This document shows positions 1-7,554 of a stretch of DNA of 64,000 nucleotides, in pieces. The notes under the pieces are model-generated. The model was not told the origin of the DNA. It saw nothing but the letters and a program-made list of their open reading frames with translations, and ran no database searches. The position numbers and the translations under genes were made by a program. Origin of the DNA: Halomicronema sp. CCY15110 (GTDB lineage: Bacteria > Cyanobacteriota > Cyanobacteriia > Phormidesmidales > Phormidesmidaceae); the NCBI RefSeq assembly GCF_016888165.1, contig NZ_JACSWC010000425.1, positions 1 to 64,000 of the forward strand. The letters run 5' to 3'. Every line of letters starts with the position of its first letter. The stretch's first letter is position 1.

Positions 1-698
1 GTGATGGGAAACCGTTTCGCTTCTAACCGCTGAGCAAAGGACTCGGCGATCGTGTCCGCTTCGAGCAGGCTGAGTTGCTGCGCTTCGGGCGGGTCGGCCT
101 CGCCTGCGGTGCATCTCAGGTAGTGCTCCAGAATGGCAAGCTGACGCACATCGCCACGGCCCCACCCACTGCCATCGACTGACGCCGCACCCTCACGCTC
201 ACAAATCCAGAGCTTGCGCCCATTCACCCGACCGACATGGACAGGCGTTCCGGTGGCAACGAACTCAGAGAGATGAGCAAATTTCCACTCGTCTGTGCCG
301 CCGAGGAAAATCACCGAGGCCGACTCCGGCACATCTTCCGGGCGATGGCCGTTCTGGACGGCAAAGGCCAGAGGGATGCCCAGGTCGATTAGCTCCGGTT
401 CCCAGCGTTGCCATAGCTTCAGCGTGGCTTTCGGGTCGAACGGCTGATCGGGGACGACCAACCATTTGGGCGGTTTAGGGAATGAGGTCGCTGCCGTTAC
501 ATGCTGGCGGAATGCCGTCTCATCCCAAAGGCGATTACCTGCGGTGGCGGCAAACTTGCCGTTATCGAGAGCATAGGCAAGATGCGGATAGACGGTGATG
601 GTGCTCCCTGGCGACCAGAGATGGCCCAGCCGTTCGGGGTAGCGGCCCGCCCAATAATGAATCAGCCATTTTTTCCAGTTGGCGGGTAGGACTTGCAT
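1..698 (-). CDS. DpdA-like tRNA-guanine-transglycosylase family protein, C-terminus beyond the left edge
   Basis: This frame stays open on the minus strand from an ATG at 698 to the window edge, so the gene is partial (about 232 residues visible). The N-terminal half has YALDNGKF, LVVPD and PLAFAVQNG; further on come IFLGGTDEWKF, VHVGRVNG and SVDGSGW. That order and spacing match DpdA-like enzymes, which are TGT relatives that exchange guanine in DNA for a 7-deazaguanine such as preQ0. The start at 698 is chosen because GGAGG lies just upstream; an in-frame ATG at 710 overlaps that ribosome binding site. It is the last visible gene of a minus-strand run. The substrate (DNA or RNA) is not shown by the sequence, and no queuosine-pathway partner is visible here. 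Confidence 0.65.
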   Translation of the reverse strand, partial: MQVLPANWKKWLIHYWAGRYPERLGHLWSPGSTITVYPHLAYALDNGKFAATAGNRLWDETAFRQHVTAATSFPKPPKWLVVPDQPFDPKATLKLWQRWEPELIDLGIPLAFAVQNGHRPEDVPESASVIFLGGTDEWKFAHLSEFVATGTPVHVGRVNGRKLWICEREGAASVDGSGWGRGDVRQLAILEHYLRCTAGEADPPEAQQLSLLEADTIAESFAQRLEAKRFPI

Positions 699-725
699 TG
701 TGCCCTCCATAAAAAGTTCTCAGCA

Positions 726-1109
726 TCAAAGCGAAAGCGAACAAGACTGGAGCTTCACCGAACAAACGCAACCGTTAAATTTCCTCGCCTCTCGATGCGC
801 CCACTCACGATCACCAATGAGCTTGGCGTCCTCCTTCACAGACCAAAGAGGCATCTCCTCGCCAAGCGGAAAATAAACACCTGACAAATACAGATTCGGG
901 TCGTTTAAGGACTGAACCAGGTACGTTTCAGTGGCTGGCGGCGGAATCTCGATACCGGGAAACTCTACAAATCCCTCCAGCCGCAAATCCCAGACCTTGT
1001 TTTCTTGCCGATCGCCGAGCACCTGTCCGGTTTGGCGTTGAGCGATCGCCAAGGCGCGGTTATCGGTCTCTTGGAATATTTGGTCTTTAAAGAACAGTAC
1101 GTATCGCAT
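726..1109 (-). CDS. Hypothetical protein, 127 aa
   Basis: Soluble-looking small protein beginning MRYVLFFKDQ, without a signal peptide, membrane segment or recognised motif. It lies 4 bp downstream of the lipoprotein gene and 27 bp upstream of the DpdA-like gene, all on the minus strand, so it is probably co-transcribed with them. AGGTG precedes the ATG as a possible ribosome binding site. The function is unknown. Confidence 0.6.
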   Translation of the reverse strand: MRYVLFFKDQIFQETDNRALAIAQRQTGQVLGDRQENKVWDLRLEGFVEFPGIEIPPPATETYLVQSLNDPNLYLSGVYFPLGEEMPLWSVKEDAKLIGDREWAHREARKFNGCVCSVKLQSCSLSL

Positions 1110-1113
1110 CGGT

Positions 1114-1422
1114 TCACCTACTTAAAAGCCGATCTTCTTGCTTGTCATCCGTCAGGTTTGAAGGCTTGGGTTCGAGGAGACCATCGGGAGCATTCTCGAT
1201 AGGCTGATATTCGCCATCACCAGGGCATAACCCATGAACCTGCGTCAGGCGAGGACTGCTGCCATCCGAACAAATCCCGTCGCTCAAGGGATCGGCCTGC
1301 TGCTGTTCATAGGCAGCTTTAACTTCAGGCGATAGCTGCCAATCAGGAATGGCGGCATTAGGGGCCGGAGTACACCCGTAAATCGTGGCGGTCGTGAGTA
1401 TGGCTAGAACTAGGCGTTGCAT
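1114..1422 (-). CDS. Small lipoprotein, 102 aa
   Basis: A longer frame runs back to 1536, but the likely start is the ATG at 1422. It has GGGAGA upstream and opens a lipoprotein signal peptide (MQRLVLAILTTATIYGC) whose lipobox ends at Cys17. The mature part is short, Pro- and Asp-rich, and lacks known domains. The protein should be anchored in a membrane facing the periplasm. It follows the M23-like gene by 14 bp. Small lipoproteins are common accessory subunits of transfer and secretion machines, but no specific homology was recognised. Confidence 0.7.
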   Translation of the reverse strand: MQRLVLAILTTATIYGCTPAPNAAIPDWQLSPEVKAAYEQQQADPLSDGICSDGSSPRLTQVHGLCPGDGEYQPIENAPDGLLEPKPSNLTDDKQEDRLLSR

Positions 1423-1436
1423 GAAATGTTGTCTCC

Positions 1437-2639
1437 CTACTTGTCGCGGCTCTCTTCTCGGAGTTGGTCTAGCTTGCTCTTGGCATGGTCGATCGCGCCT
1501 TGTCGTCGCTTTTGGTCGGTAACTGTGTTTGTCCACGTTCCGCCCAGCCCAGGCGCGTCAAGCTGGCCGCTTTGCGGATCAATGAACGATGCGGCCCTCG
1601 CGTCAATAATTTCCTGGGCAGTGGGGTCCGCGCTGGGGAGGCGGTCGATGTATCCCCCCTCGCCCAATGCCGCCAGTGGAGCTTGGTTGTAAAGGTCAAG
1701 GCCATTCATCAGCGCGGCTTGGGAGAGGGGGACGCCAAACTTCTCGACGGCCTTGCCCTGTAAAATCTGCTCGGCTTCGCGAATCTGGCCCAGCTGATAA
1801 GCGTTGGCGTCTTCCGGCGTCGCACCCTGGTCGCTACTGAAATAGCCCTTATTCGTGCCGCGACCAGGGCAGGTGCCGCGAATCACGCAAGGATCGGCGT
1901 GACCTTGATAATCGGCATCGGGCTCCAACGTATGCCAGTCCACGGTGCCCTCTGCGGCCCCAATCGCCTTTTTGATTTCCTCGTCACTGAGCAGTGGCCC
2001 GGCTGCTGCCGTCATGGGCGCAACCGGACTGACGCCTGCTTCCCAAAAGGCGATCGCCTGCTCCATGATGGGCTCAGTCTTGGCCCGGTTGGTGCGATCG
2101 CCATCGGGTGGGGTGATTTCGACGTGCAGATGCGGCCCGGTACTATTCCCAGTTGACCCCTGCACCATAAAGGCTTGGCCCTTGCGAAGGGTATCGCCCT
2201 GGCTCACCCACACTTCCGCCGCATGGGCCACAAAAAACTCGTGCGAATCTTCGCAGTAAAGATCAACAAAATGGCCGTAGCCCCTGGGGTCGTAGCCGAC
2301 ATCGATCACCGTGCCATTACAGGGCGCGGGGACACCCACGTAGTCCGAATCGGTTGCGGGATCGACCAGCGTGAGGTCGTAGCTGCCCGCTGGAGACTCG
2401 TCATAGTAGTAGGGTGCGTAGACCGTGAGTGGTTCAAACGGTGCCGCTTCGGTGGCGATCGCCTCGAAGGCAACCTGCTCATTGCCGTAATTGGGATGGA
2501 GCACACCATCAATGGCCTGGTTCACCTGGGGCACCAAGATCGTTGAGGCGATCGCCGCTCTGAGCACCCACTTTTTAGGGGGCAGTAGGCTACTCAGATC
2601 GAGTCGATGGGTGTGGTAGTGGTATGTGGTTTGCGACAT
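1437..2639 (-). CDS. Membrane-anchored M23 (LytM)-like protein with an extra C-terminal domain
   Basis: 400 residues. A hydrophobic segment at about 24-38 is followed by an M23-like fold at about 85-180. The late zinc/catalytic elements are visible: His139 in FFVAH, and the HLH pair at 170-172 within GNSTGPHLHVEI. The early HxxxD element of active M23 peptidases is not evident; the equivalent stretch reads DLTLVDPATDSDY. It may therefore be inactive or structural. A C-terminal region (about 220-395) has the signature GAAEGTVDW and YQGHADP and may be a second envelope-associated domain that I cannot name. M23 proteins remodel peptidoglycan or scaffold envelope-spanning complexes. Neighbours encode membrane proteins and an ATPase, so a role in a transfer apparatus is plausible but inferred. 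Confidence 0.75.
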   Translation of the reverse strand: MSQTTYHYHTHRLDLSSLLPPKKWVLRAAIASTILVPQVNQAIDGVLHPNYGNEQVAFEAIATEAAPFEPLTVYAPYYYDESPAGSYDLTLVDPATDSDYVGVPAPCNGTVIDVGYDPRGYGHFVDLYCEDSHEFFVAHAAEVWVSQGDTLRKGQAFMVQGSTGNSTGPHLHVEITPPDGDRTNRAKTEPIMEQAIAFWEAGVSPVAPMTAAAGPLLSDEEIKKAIGAAEGTVDWHTLEPDADYQGHADPCVIRGTCPGRGTNKGYFSSDQGATPEDANAYQLGQIREAEQILQGKAVEKFGVPLSQAALMNGLDLYNQAPLAALGEGGYIDRLPSADPTAQEIIDARAASFIDPQSGQLDAPGLGGTWTNTVTDQKRRQGAIDHAKSKLDQLREESRDK

Positions 2640-2805
2640 GGCTAAAATCGACCACCCAAAAGACCAAATGAAACGTCAGGAAGCCAGGGGCACAGGCATT
2701 GGAGATCGCCAACAGCGCTAATAGCTTGGTGCCCCTGGAAATCGAGTTCCACCGCCGCCGCCAGCGGTAACGCTTTACCAGTTGGCGTCTGCTGTTTTTC
2801 ACCAT
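2590..2805 (-). CDS. Small single-TM basic protein, 71 aa
   Basis: It starts with a strongly basic stretch (KRYRWRRRWNS), followed by one hydrophobic segment (LLALLAISNACAPGF...VFWVVDF). The ATG at 2805 overlaps the stop of the upstream EF-hand membrane protein gene by 7 bp, and its 3' end overlaps the M23-like gene by 50 bp. Both overlaps suggest translational coupling. The positive-inside pattern and operon position support a real gene. Function unknown; it may be a membrane subunit of the same complex. Confidence 0.55.
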   Translation of the reverse strand: MVKNSRRQLVKRYRWRRRWNSISRGTKLLALLAISNACAPGFLTFHLVFWVVDFSHVANHIPLPHPSTRSE

Positions 2806-3590
2806 TGCGATGCGATACTCTTTCCTTCCTGCAAGCCCTGGTCATAGCCGCCTTTTGCTAGAGCCGCCTCATATCCACGGGCTTTTTCCATCCGCCGCTT
2901 CAAGATGGCTTCCGCTTTTCGCAGTTCCGGAATACTCTTACGAGTGAGCGCGATTAAACGATCCGCCAGGATAGTGATGAGTTCATCACCCAGACAGAGA
3001 AACGTGGCACAGGCCAGCGGAAATAAGCTGCCCAATAGCGTAATGACTGGATTCAGAAAGCCTGCCAAAAACGGCAAATTTTGCTCCAGGGGAATCGTGA
3101 ACGCTTGAGCAATGGCGACCCCCATTTCCATGCCGCCATACATATTGGTGCCAAGCAGGTTTGTCCCGATATTCACGATGTAGAGACAGACGGCAGCAAA
3201 GACCAGCAGAAAGATACCGATGTATTCGTACCAATCCACTTTGCCATTGCGGTTGAAGTCAAGTTGAAACACTTTTTTGGCATTCCCGGTAAACACACAG
3301 GCATTCACCGCCATCTGAACCGCGCCAATCAACACGCTAATACCAAAAGCCAGGTTTTGGTTCTCCATGTAGGTATTGAAAGACTCGTAAGTGAAACGAG
3401 CATCCCAGATGATAATGAGCACCGACGCGACATAGAGAAACCGGAAAATAATCAGGCGACGCTTGGCCGCTTTGATGTCCCTCAGTGAAGCATCATGCTC
3501 TGCTGCTAGTTGGTTGAGGTAAGCCCTGGCTTCTTCATCATTAGACTGCCTAGAGCGGTTGGGAACAGGTCTAGAATAACTGTCAGACAT
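2799..3590 (-). CDS. Multi-pass membrane protein with a canonical EF-hand loop
   Basis: 263 residues from the ATG at 3590; an upstream in-frame extension is translated from a repeat-rich intergenic region and is rejected. Hydrophobic segments lie at about 46-63, 81-99, 123-142 and 173-200. Between the second and third, residues 111-122 read DFNRNGKVDWYE. This fits the calcium-binding EF-hand loop at every ligand position (D1, N3, N5, G6, V8, D9, E12). The C-terminus is a charged helix. No further homology was recognised. It lies in the run of envelope genes between the P-loop ATPase and the M23-like protein. A calcium-sensing or calcium-stabilised membrane subunit is an inference. Confidence 0.7.
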   Translation of the reverse strand: MSDSYSRPVPNRSRQSNDEEARAYLNQLAAEHDASLRDIKAAKRRLIIFRFLYVASVLIIIWDARFTYESFNTYMENQNLAFGISVLIGAVQMAVNACVFTGNAKKVFQLDFNRNGKVDWYEYIGIFLLVFAAVCLYIVNIGTNLLGTNMYGGMEMGVAIAQAFTIPLEQNLPFLAGFLNPVITLLGSLFPLACATFLCLGDELITILADRLIALTRKSIPELRKAEAILKRRMEKARGYEAALAKGGYDQGLQEGKSIASQW

Positions 3591-3646
3591 GGTGATAATT
3601 CCTGTTAGTAATTGAGCTGATTTGTGTGAGCGAAAATTAGAAGCAC

Positions 3647-3794
3647 CCAGCGGGGCGGCTGAGTGCGGGGTGGCCCACCCGAGCGGCATCACCCGACGCC
3701 ACCCGATGCCACCCGACGACCACCCAAGACCGTATATCAAGGCACCCGAGCCACCCGACGACCACCCGACAATCACCCAGCGGGGTGGAGCGGG
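3647..3794. repeat. Short CACCCGA-type repeats in a gene-free spacer
   Basis: Between the EF-hand membrane gene and the ATPase gene, the plus strand repeats CACCCGA/CCACCCGACGAC units about nine times. The block is bracketed by two near-identical copies of CACCCAGCGGGG(C/T)GG at about 3647 and 3775. The minus strand reads as TCGGGTGG repeats. It could be an operator or iteron array, or a structured 5' leader for the downstream genes. No terminator with a T-run is visible. Confidence 0.6.
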
Positions 3795-3811
3795 GTGGGC
3801 GCAGGGTGCTC

Positions 3812-5521
3812 TTACGGAAGTACGAAATACTTGTCATTAGCCTTGGGGATAATCAATCCCTTCATCACAGCAGCGTCACAATATTCGACAAATTGAGAAC
3901 GCGACCGACCCGTTTCTTTGAAACGATTAGCGGCATGAAAAGCCTCGTAGTTAATCACAGCACCCCGCTTCTCCTCTAGCCAATTCAAGAAAGCCGACAG
4001 GCCAGGGTACAACCCCTCCTCAACAAACGTTTCTTGGTGCGAAGCGGGCACCCCAACCGATACCCCTTCGACCACATTGGCTTGCTGAGCCTGGGGTAAA
4101 TCGGCTGATAATTCTGCGCCTCCCAGGGGTCGCCACTTGTCATCAATGAAGCAAATTCGATCCGCTGCAAAATTTCCTTGCGGCGGCGGAATCGTCACCC
4201 CTAAGTTGTTGTTTACCTGGTCAAAGCAAGGATAGGAAAACGTGATGGTTTGACCTTGCCAGTCAACTGCTTTAGCCGGATTTACCGCGACCAGAACCGG
4301 GCCTAAGTTTTTGACCGATTTACCCGCATCAGTCATCGAACCCGCGACGATCCCAGGGGCGATTGTCCAGATGGTCTTAAAGCGCTTTACGCCATTCGAG
4401 TCCAGCCCGGAAATGATGCCTGCTAGCTTCGTCATGACCGGCTCTAAGAGGGCAGCATACTGATTGGCTTTATTCGTCACGAACTTCCATTCATCGACCA
4501 CGATGATCGAATCCTTTTTGTCCTTGAGGTAGGCATCAATGAGTGCCAACGAATCTTCGACGGCCTGCTCAGCTTCATCCTCATCGGCAATCAGCAAGTC
4601 AGCCTTCACTGAACGCACCGCATGAGCCCAGTAGTGGGCATCTTCATCAACCTCACCGCCGAAATACGCTCCTAAGTTCAGGTGGTAGATGCTCCAACCT
4701 TGCTCCGCCAACTGGCGGGTCACGACCGCCACCAGGTTGGTCTTACCGCTGCGCTGACCGCCATAAATGGCGCGAGAAACGGAAGGCGAGCGCAGCAAGA
4801 TTTCCACGGCAGTCTGGGAGTCTGCCGCTTCCAGTCGGTCGTGGGACGGTACCACCGCTGGTTCATAGCGCTCCGCACTGGGTTCGTTATCCTCAAACGG
4901 CTCCCATTCCTGGGCCAGCTCCCGCACCCGGAGCATGAACTTGCTGATGAAGGGATGTCCGGCCCAGAGACCGCCAATGACAGTAACCAGCATCAGAAGG
5001 CCGACAAAGCCCCCATCACCAGTCGGGGCGCTGCTTGCTCCTGCGTTGAGTAACTGAGAGGCCCGCTCTCGATTGGCCTGAAACGGGTTATCCCCGGTTG
5101 GTGCGGTTGAAGCTGTCGCCACTGGCGCTCCTGGCATCGCTTCCGGGACGGCATTCGCCTCCACCAGCAGGCGGTCTCGCTCAACGGGCGAGATCAGCTC
5201 GACGATCGCGCCGTTTTTCACGCATAAGCCTGCTGCTTCTAGCCAGCCATAAGCTTCGCTATCCGGCAAAAAGTCTTCCAGGCCGTACCACTGCATGAAC
5301 TGACCTCGGCGATCTTTTAGCCCCCACGCCGTCCAGCCCGGTGCATCACTGGGCTGCTGATCCAGCTGGCGACAAGCTGGACGGTAGGCATAAAGATGCT
5401 CTAGGCCCGCAGGCGGTTGGCGCTGATCAGGGTGGTAGGTCGCCTCATCCGGCAATTCGACCGCCAGCGCTGGGGCCAGCGGCACGGTTAAGGCTAGGAG
5501 GGTGATGGTGTTTTTCCACAT
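3812..5521 (-). CDS. Membrane-anchored P-loop ATPase, coupling-protein-like topology
   Basis: 569 residues from the ATG at 5521, where a signal-anchor begins (MWKNTITLLALTVPLAPALA). A roughly 140-residue extracytoplasmic region follows, then a TM segment at about 171-189 (LLMLVTVIGGLW). The cytoplasmic ATPase has Walker A GGQRSGKT at about 254-261 and Walker B SIIVVDEW at about 338-345. TM, periplasmic loop, TM and ATPase is the layout of VirD4/T4CP- or FtsK-like DNA pumps. The sequence beyond the P-loop is not close to a family I can name. It lies 5 bp downstream of a small TM protein gene on the same strand. The likely role is powering DNA or protein transfer across the membrane (inference). 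Confidence 0.7.
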   Translation of the reverse strand: MWKNTITLLALTVPLAPALAVELPDEATYHPDQRQPPAGLEHLYAYRPACRQLDQQPSDAPGWTAWGLKDRRGQFMQWYGLEDFLPDSEAYGWLEAAGLCVKNGAIVELISPVERDRLLVEANAVPEAMPGAPVATASTAPTGDNPFQANRERASQLLNAGASSAPTGDGGFVGLLMLVTVIGGLWAGHPFISKFMLRVRELAQEWEPFEDNEPSAERYEPAVVPSHDRLEAADSQTAVEILLRSPSVSRAIYGGQRSGKTNLVAVVTRQLAEQGWSIYHLNLGAYFGGEVDEDAHYWAHAVRSVKADLLIADEDEAEQAVEDSLALIDAYLKDKKDSIIVVDEWKFVTNKANQYAALLEPVMTKLAGIISGLDSNGVKRFKTIWTIAPGIVAGSMTDAGKSVKNLGPVLVAVNPAKAVDWQGQTITFSYPCFDQVNNNLGVTIPPPQGNFAADRICFIDDKWRPLGGAELSADLPQAQQANVVEGVSVGVPASHQETFVEEGLYPGLSAFLNWLEEKRGAVINYEAFHAANRFKETGRSRSQFVEYCDAAVMKGLIIPKANDKYFVLP

Positions 5522-5526
5522 AGCCG

Positions 5527-5766
5527 TTACCCCCGAAACACAATCGTCAGGATGCAGCCCAACACCATGCCAATCAGCACGCTCATCGGGCTCAAGTTGA
5601 TTTCGATTTGGGTGTTGTTCCACCCCATCTGAGGCTGAATCTCCAGGAATCCCACCAGTTCAGCACTTTCACTTAACGCTGCGGTGCCGTTGGTGGTCTC
5701 CGGCAGGGGCGGCAGTTGAGCTTGAGCCCAGCTCGGATCAGCGGGTTCTAACGGTTTTTGTGACAT
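5527..5766 (-). CDS. Small C-terminally anchored membrane protein, 79 aa
   Basis: The N-terminal 58 residues are Pro/Glu-rich and soluble. A single hydrophobic segment (SVLIGMVLGCILTIVF) ends the protein, suggesting tail anchoring. The stop is 5 bp before the ATPase start, so the two are very likely translated from one mRNA. Function unknown. Confidence 0.6.
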   Translation of the reverse strand: MSQKPLEPADPSWAQAQLPPLPETTNGTAALSESAELVGFLEIQPQMGWNNTQIEINLSPMSVLIGMVLGCILTIVFRG

Positions 5767-5794
5767 GGTTGTGGATGCTCCTGAAATTAGGGGT

Positions 5795-6103
5795 CTAGAG
5801 ATTCCGGCGATTATTCAAGGCTTTGAGAGCCGCCAGCGCCAGCAGGGTGAGGCAGTAGGCCCAGGCGAGGGCGTGAATGATGGGCGCGAGCCAGTTCAGC
5901 ACCACCAGCCCCGCAGAGATGATCACCGCAGCGGCGAGGCCCTGTCCGGCAATCAGGGCCGGGGAAGCGTCGTAGAGATAGCGCACTAACCCACTCCAGC
6001 CGTCCCAGGCATCCAGGGCGCGATACTTGAGGGCCATCCACTTGCGCCAGAGCCAGTGTTTGATGTCAATGCGTTTAATGCGCCAGGAAAGGGGGAGTCG
6101 CAT
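5795..6103 (-). CDS. Small two-TM membrane protein, 102 aa
   Basis: A basic, Trp-rich N-terminus (SWRIKRIDIKHWLWRKW) precedes two hydrophobic stretches, GLAAAVIISAGLVVLNWLA and AWAYCLTLLALAALKAL. It ends 28 bp before the next minus-strand gene. No family recognised; it belongs to the run of small envelope proteins upstream of the ATPase. Confidence 0.6.
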   Translation of the reverse strand: MRLPLSWRIKRIDIKHWLWRKWMALKYRALDAWDGWSGLVRYLYDASPALIAGQGLAAAVIISAGLVVLNWLAPIIHALAWAYCLTLLALAALKALNNRRNL

Positions 6104-6124
6104 GGTGATTGCAGTTCCGGTGAT

Positions 6125-6340
6125 TCAGTTGCGAAAGGAGGATTCGTCCGCGATCGCTTTGATTAACTGCCGTCCGATGTCCAGCAAGGTTTTGCCCTGA
6201 TAGTCCAATCCGCGATAGCTGGCTTCGTAGATGGAGAGGGCATCATTGCGCTCGATGGCGATGCCAGCCTCGGCAAACAGGGCATTGAGGCCATCGAGCG
6301 TGAGCGATCGGTTGTTGTTTTGCTTAGCAGTGCTCGTCAT
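6125..6340 (-). CDS. Hypothetical small protein, 71 aa
   Basis: Soluble, mostly helical sequence starting MTSTAKQNNNRSLTLDG. No motif recognised. It lies 4 bp after the preceding minus-strand ORF and 21 bp before the two-TM gene, which supports operon membership. Confidence 0.5.
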   Translation of the reverse strand: MTSTAKQNNNRSLTLDGLNALFAEAGIAIERNDALSIYEASYRGLDYQGKTLLDIGRQLIKAIADESSFRN

Positions 6341-6344
6341 GCTC

Positions 6345-6551
6345 TCAGCTCTGTAAGTGGTCGTTCAGGCAGTCAATGGCGGTATAAAGGCTAGCGGCAG
6401 CAGTCTGCACGTTCGTATCTTGCAGACCCTCAGCAAGGCAATGCTCCAGATAGCCCAGTTCGATCACCAGGCGTTTGGTAATCGCCCGAAGGCGTCGTTG
6501 ATGGGCCGTTAGGCGAGGGGCTCTAGTGGTCGTCGTTTGCATCGGTTCCAA
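6345..6551 (-). CDS. Hypothetical small basic/helical protein, 68 aa
   Basis: The N-terminus is Thr/Arg-rich (TTTTRAPRLTAHQRRLRAITKR), followed by a predicted helix. The alternative start MQTTTT at 6542 is equally possible. It is tightly spaced with the neighbouring minus-strand genes. The basic N-terminus could bind nucleic acid, but nothing diagnostic is visible. Confidence 0.5.
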   Translation of the reverse strand: MEPMQTTTTRAPRLTAHQRRLRAITKRLVIELGYLEHCLAEGLQDTNVQTAAASLYTAIDCLNDHLQS

Positions 6552-6593
6552 CCTTTGGTAGATGGGGATAAACGGGTCAGGCCAATCAACGCT

Positions 6594-6812
6594 TTAGCGG
6601 CCCTGATTGGGGCTGAAAACAGAGTCAGTCAGGTCGTGCAGTGATTCGTCGGCTTGCTCGCCCAAGAAGCGGGGCGCTGATTCCTCGTGCTCTCGCCGGA
6701 ATTGGTATTCCGCGATCGCCGCTTCTAGCTCTGTACTGTCGAAAACTTGGGAGACTACGTTCTTGGCAACAATCCAAAAGCATTGGTATTCGCTCAATTC
6801 AGGTGTAGGCAT
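6594..6812 (-). CDS. Hypothetical small acidic protein, 72 aa
   Basis: Short acidic protein starting MPTPELSEYQCFWIVAKN. No known motif, TM or signal segment. It begins 3 bp after the stop of the upstream small membrane protein and is probably part of the same transcript. Confidence 0.5.
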   Translation of the reverse strand: MPTPELSEYQCFWIVAKNVVSQVFDSTELEAAIAEYQFRREHEESAPRFLGEQADESLHDLTDSVFSPNQGR

Positions 6813-6815
6813 AGA

Positions 6816-7043
6816 TCAGTTCTCCGGTTGGGACATAGATAGTGAGATCGCACTCGCAAGACCTAAGCCACAAATCCCTGTGCTCACTATCGTTCTCTCG
6901 CTAGCACGGTCTTTCTGGGCTTCACTGCCCGCAACCAGGCCAGCCACGCCAGAGCCGATAATGCCAACAGCGCCACCCGCGATCGCGATTCCGGACAGGG
7001 TGGATAGAGTGCGGCGAAGGTTGATTTTGCGAAGATGAATCAT
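6816..7043 (-). CDS. Small glycine-rich membrane protein, 75 aa
   Basis: The ATG at 7043 has GGAAG 8 nt upstream and is preferred over a TTG at 7076. A basic N-terminus (HLRKINLRRT) leads into a Gly/Ala-rich hydrophobic stretch (IAIAGGAVGIIGSGVAGLVAG), and a second weaker hydrophobic stretch lies near the C-terminus. It resembles pilin-like or coat-like small membrane proteins only in composition. Function unknown. Confidence 0.5.
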   Translation of the reverse strand: MIHLRKINLRRTLSTLSGIAIAGGAVGIIGSGVAGLVAGSEAQKDRASERTIVSTGICGLGLASAISLSMSQPEN

Positions 7044-7126
7044 GGGTTTTACTTCCGTGGATGGCAGATTGGACAAAGCTTCCGTCCGTTTTTCCGGCGT
7101 TTGAGTTGGCGCTCAAGCTGCCGCGC

Positions 7127-7408
7127 TTATGCTTCCGAGTCGGGCCAGAGCCGCACTACGGCAAACGGGATTTTTCGGGCTCTGGCAACCTCTAGCAGCT
7201 TGGGGCCGGGGTTGCTCTGGTGCGTTTTCAGGCGATCTAGCAGGTTGATTGCACTGCCGAGATAGTGCTGGCAGGTGTGTTTGGGGCTGATCAGTCGCTC
7301 GAAGTGGAGTAGGTAACAGCCTGCGAGGGATACAACATCGCGGCGATCACAGCTGTGCGTCCGTGTTGCTGGACTAGCGCGTTTCCCACGGCACCGAGGC
7401 CGTGTTGT
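7127..7408 (-). pseudogene. GIY-YIG nuclease-like ORF without a start codon
   Basis: A minus-strand frame opens after a TGA at 7409-7411 and ends with TAA at 7127-7129. From about 7324 it encodes CYLLHFERL, then HYLGSAINLLDRLKTH and PGPKLLEVARARKIPFAVVRLW. This is the order of a small GIY-YIG nuclease of the YLLHF/HYLG type. There is no ATG, GTG or TTG between the opening stop and the domain. The 5' part overlaps the 63-aa ORF at 7291-7482 in another frame. It could be a frameshifted fusion, a programmed frameshift product or a decayed gene; I favour decay or frameshift. Confidence 0.55.
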
Positions 7409-7482
7409 TCAACTAGGGCTTGCAGGGTGGTCTCAAGGTCGAGCGTTTCAGTGGATTGGAGTTCGGGGGTGGTTGTCGTCAT
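7291..7482 (-). CDS. Hypothetical small protein overlapping the GIY-YIG ORF, 63 aa
   Basis: It starts MTTTTPELQSTETLDLETT and contains a helical region with repeated QHG elements (VEQHGLGAVGNALVQQHG). Its last 14 codons overlap the GIY-YIG domain in another frame. It may be the N-terminal part of a formerly fused protein. Function unknown. Confidence 0.4.
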   Translation of the reverse strand: MTTTTPELQSTETLDLETTLQALVEQHGLGAVGNALVQQHGRTAVIAAMLYPSQAVTYSTSSD

Positions 7483-7554
7483 GGTTTTGAGGGGTAGACA
7501 GCAGGAAGGGGAGAGCGATCGCGAGGGCGATCGCGCCCAGCAGAAGCGGTAGAT

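Noticed and set aside
2642-2845. 67-aa minus-strand ORF overlapping the small TM gene
   Set aside because: It is in another frame; the 2590-2805 frame has basic/TM composition and coupled start, so this is a shadow.
4543-5053. Long plus-strand ORFs antisense to the ATPase
   Set aside because: They lack protein-like features, and the ATPase on the other strand is well supported.
2590-7043. Filamentous phage (Zot-type) gene set
   Set aside because: The ATPase has its TM before the P-loop and a signal anchor, unlike Zot; no replication initiator or clear coat gene is visible, and the M23-like protein does not fit.
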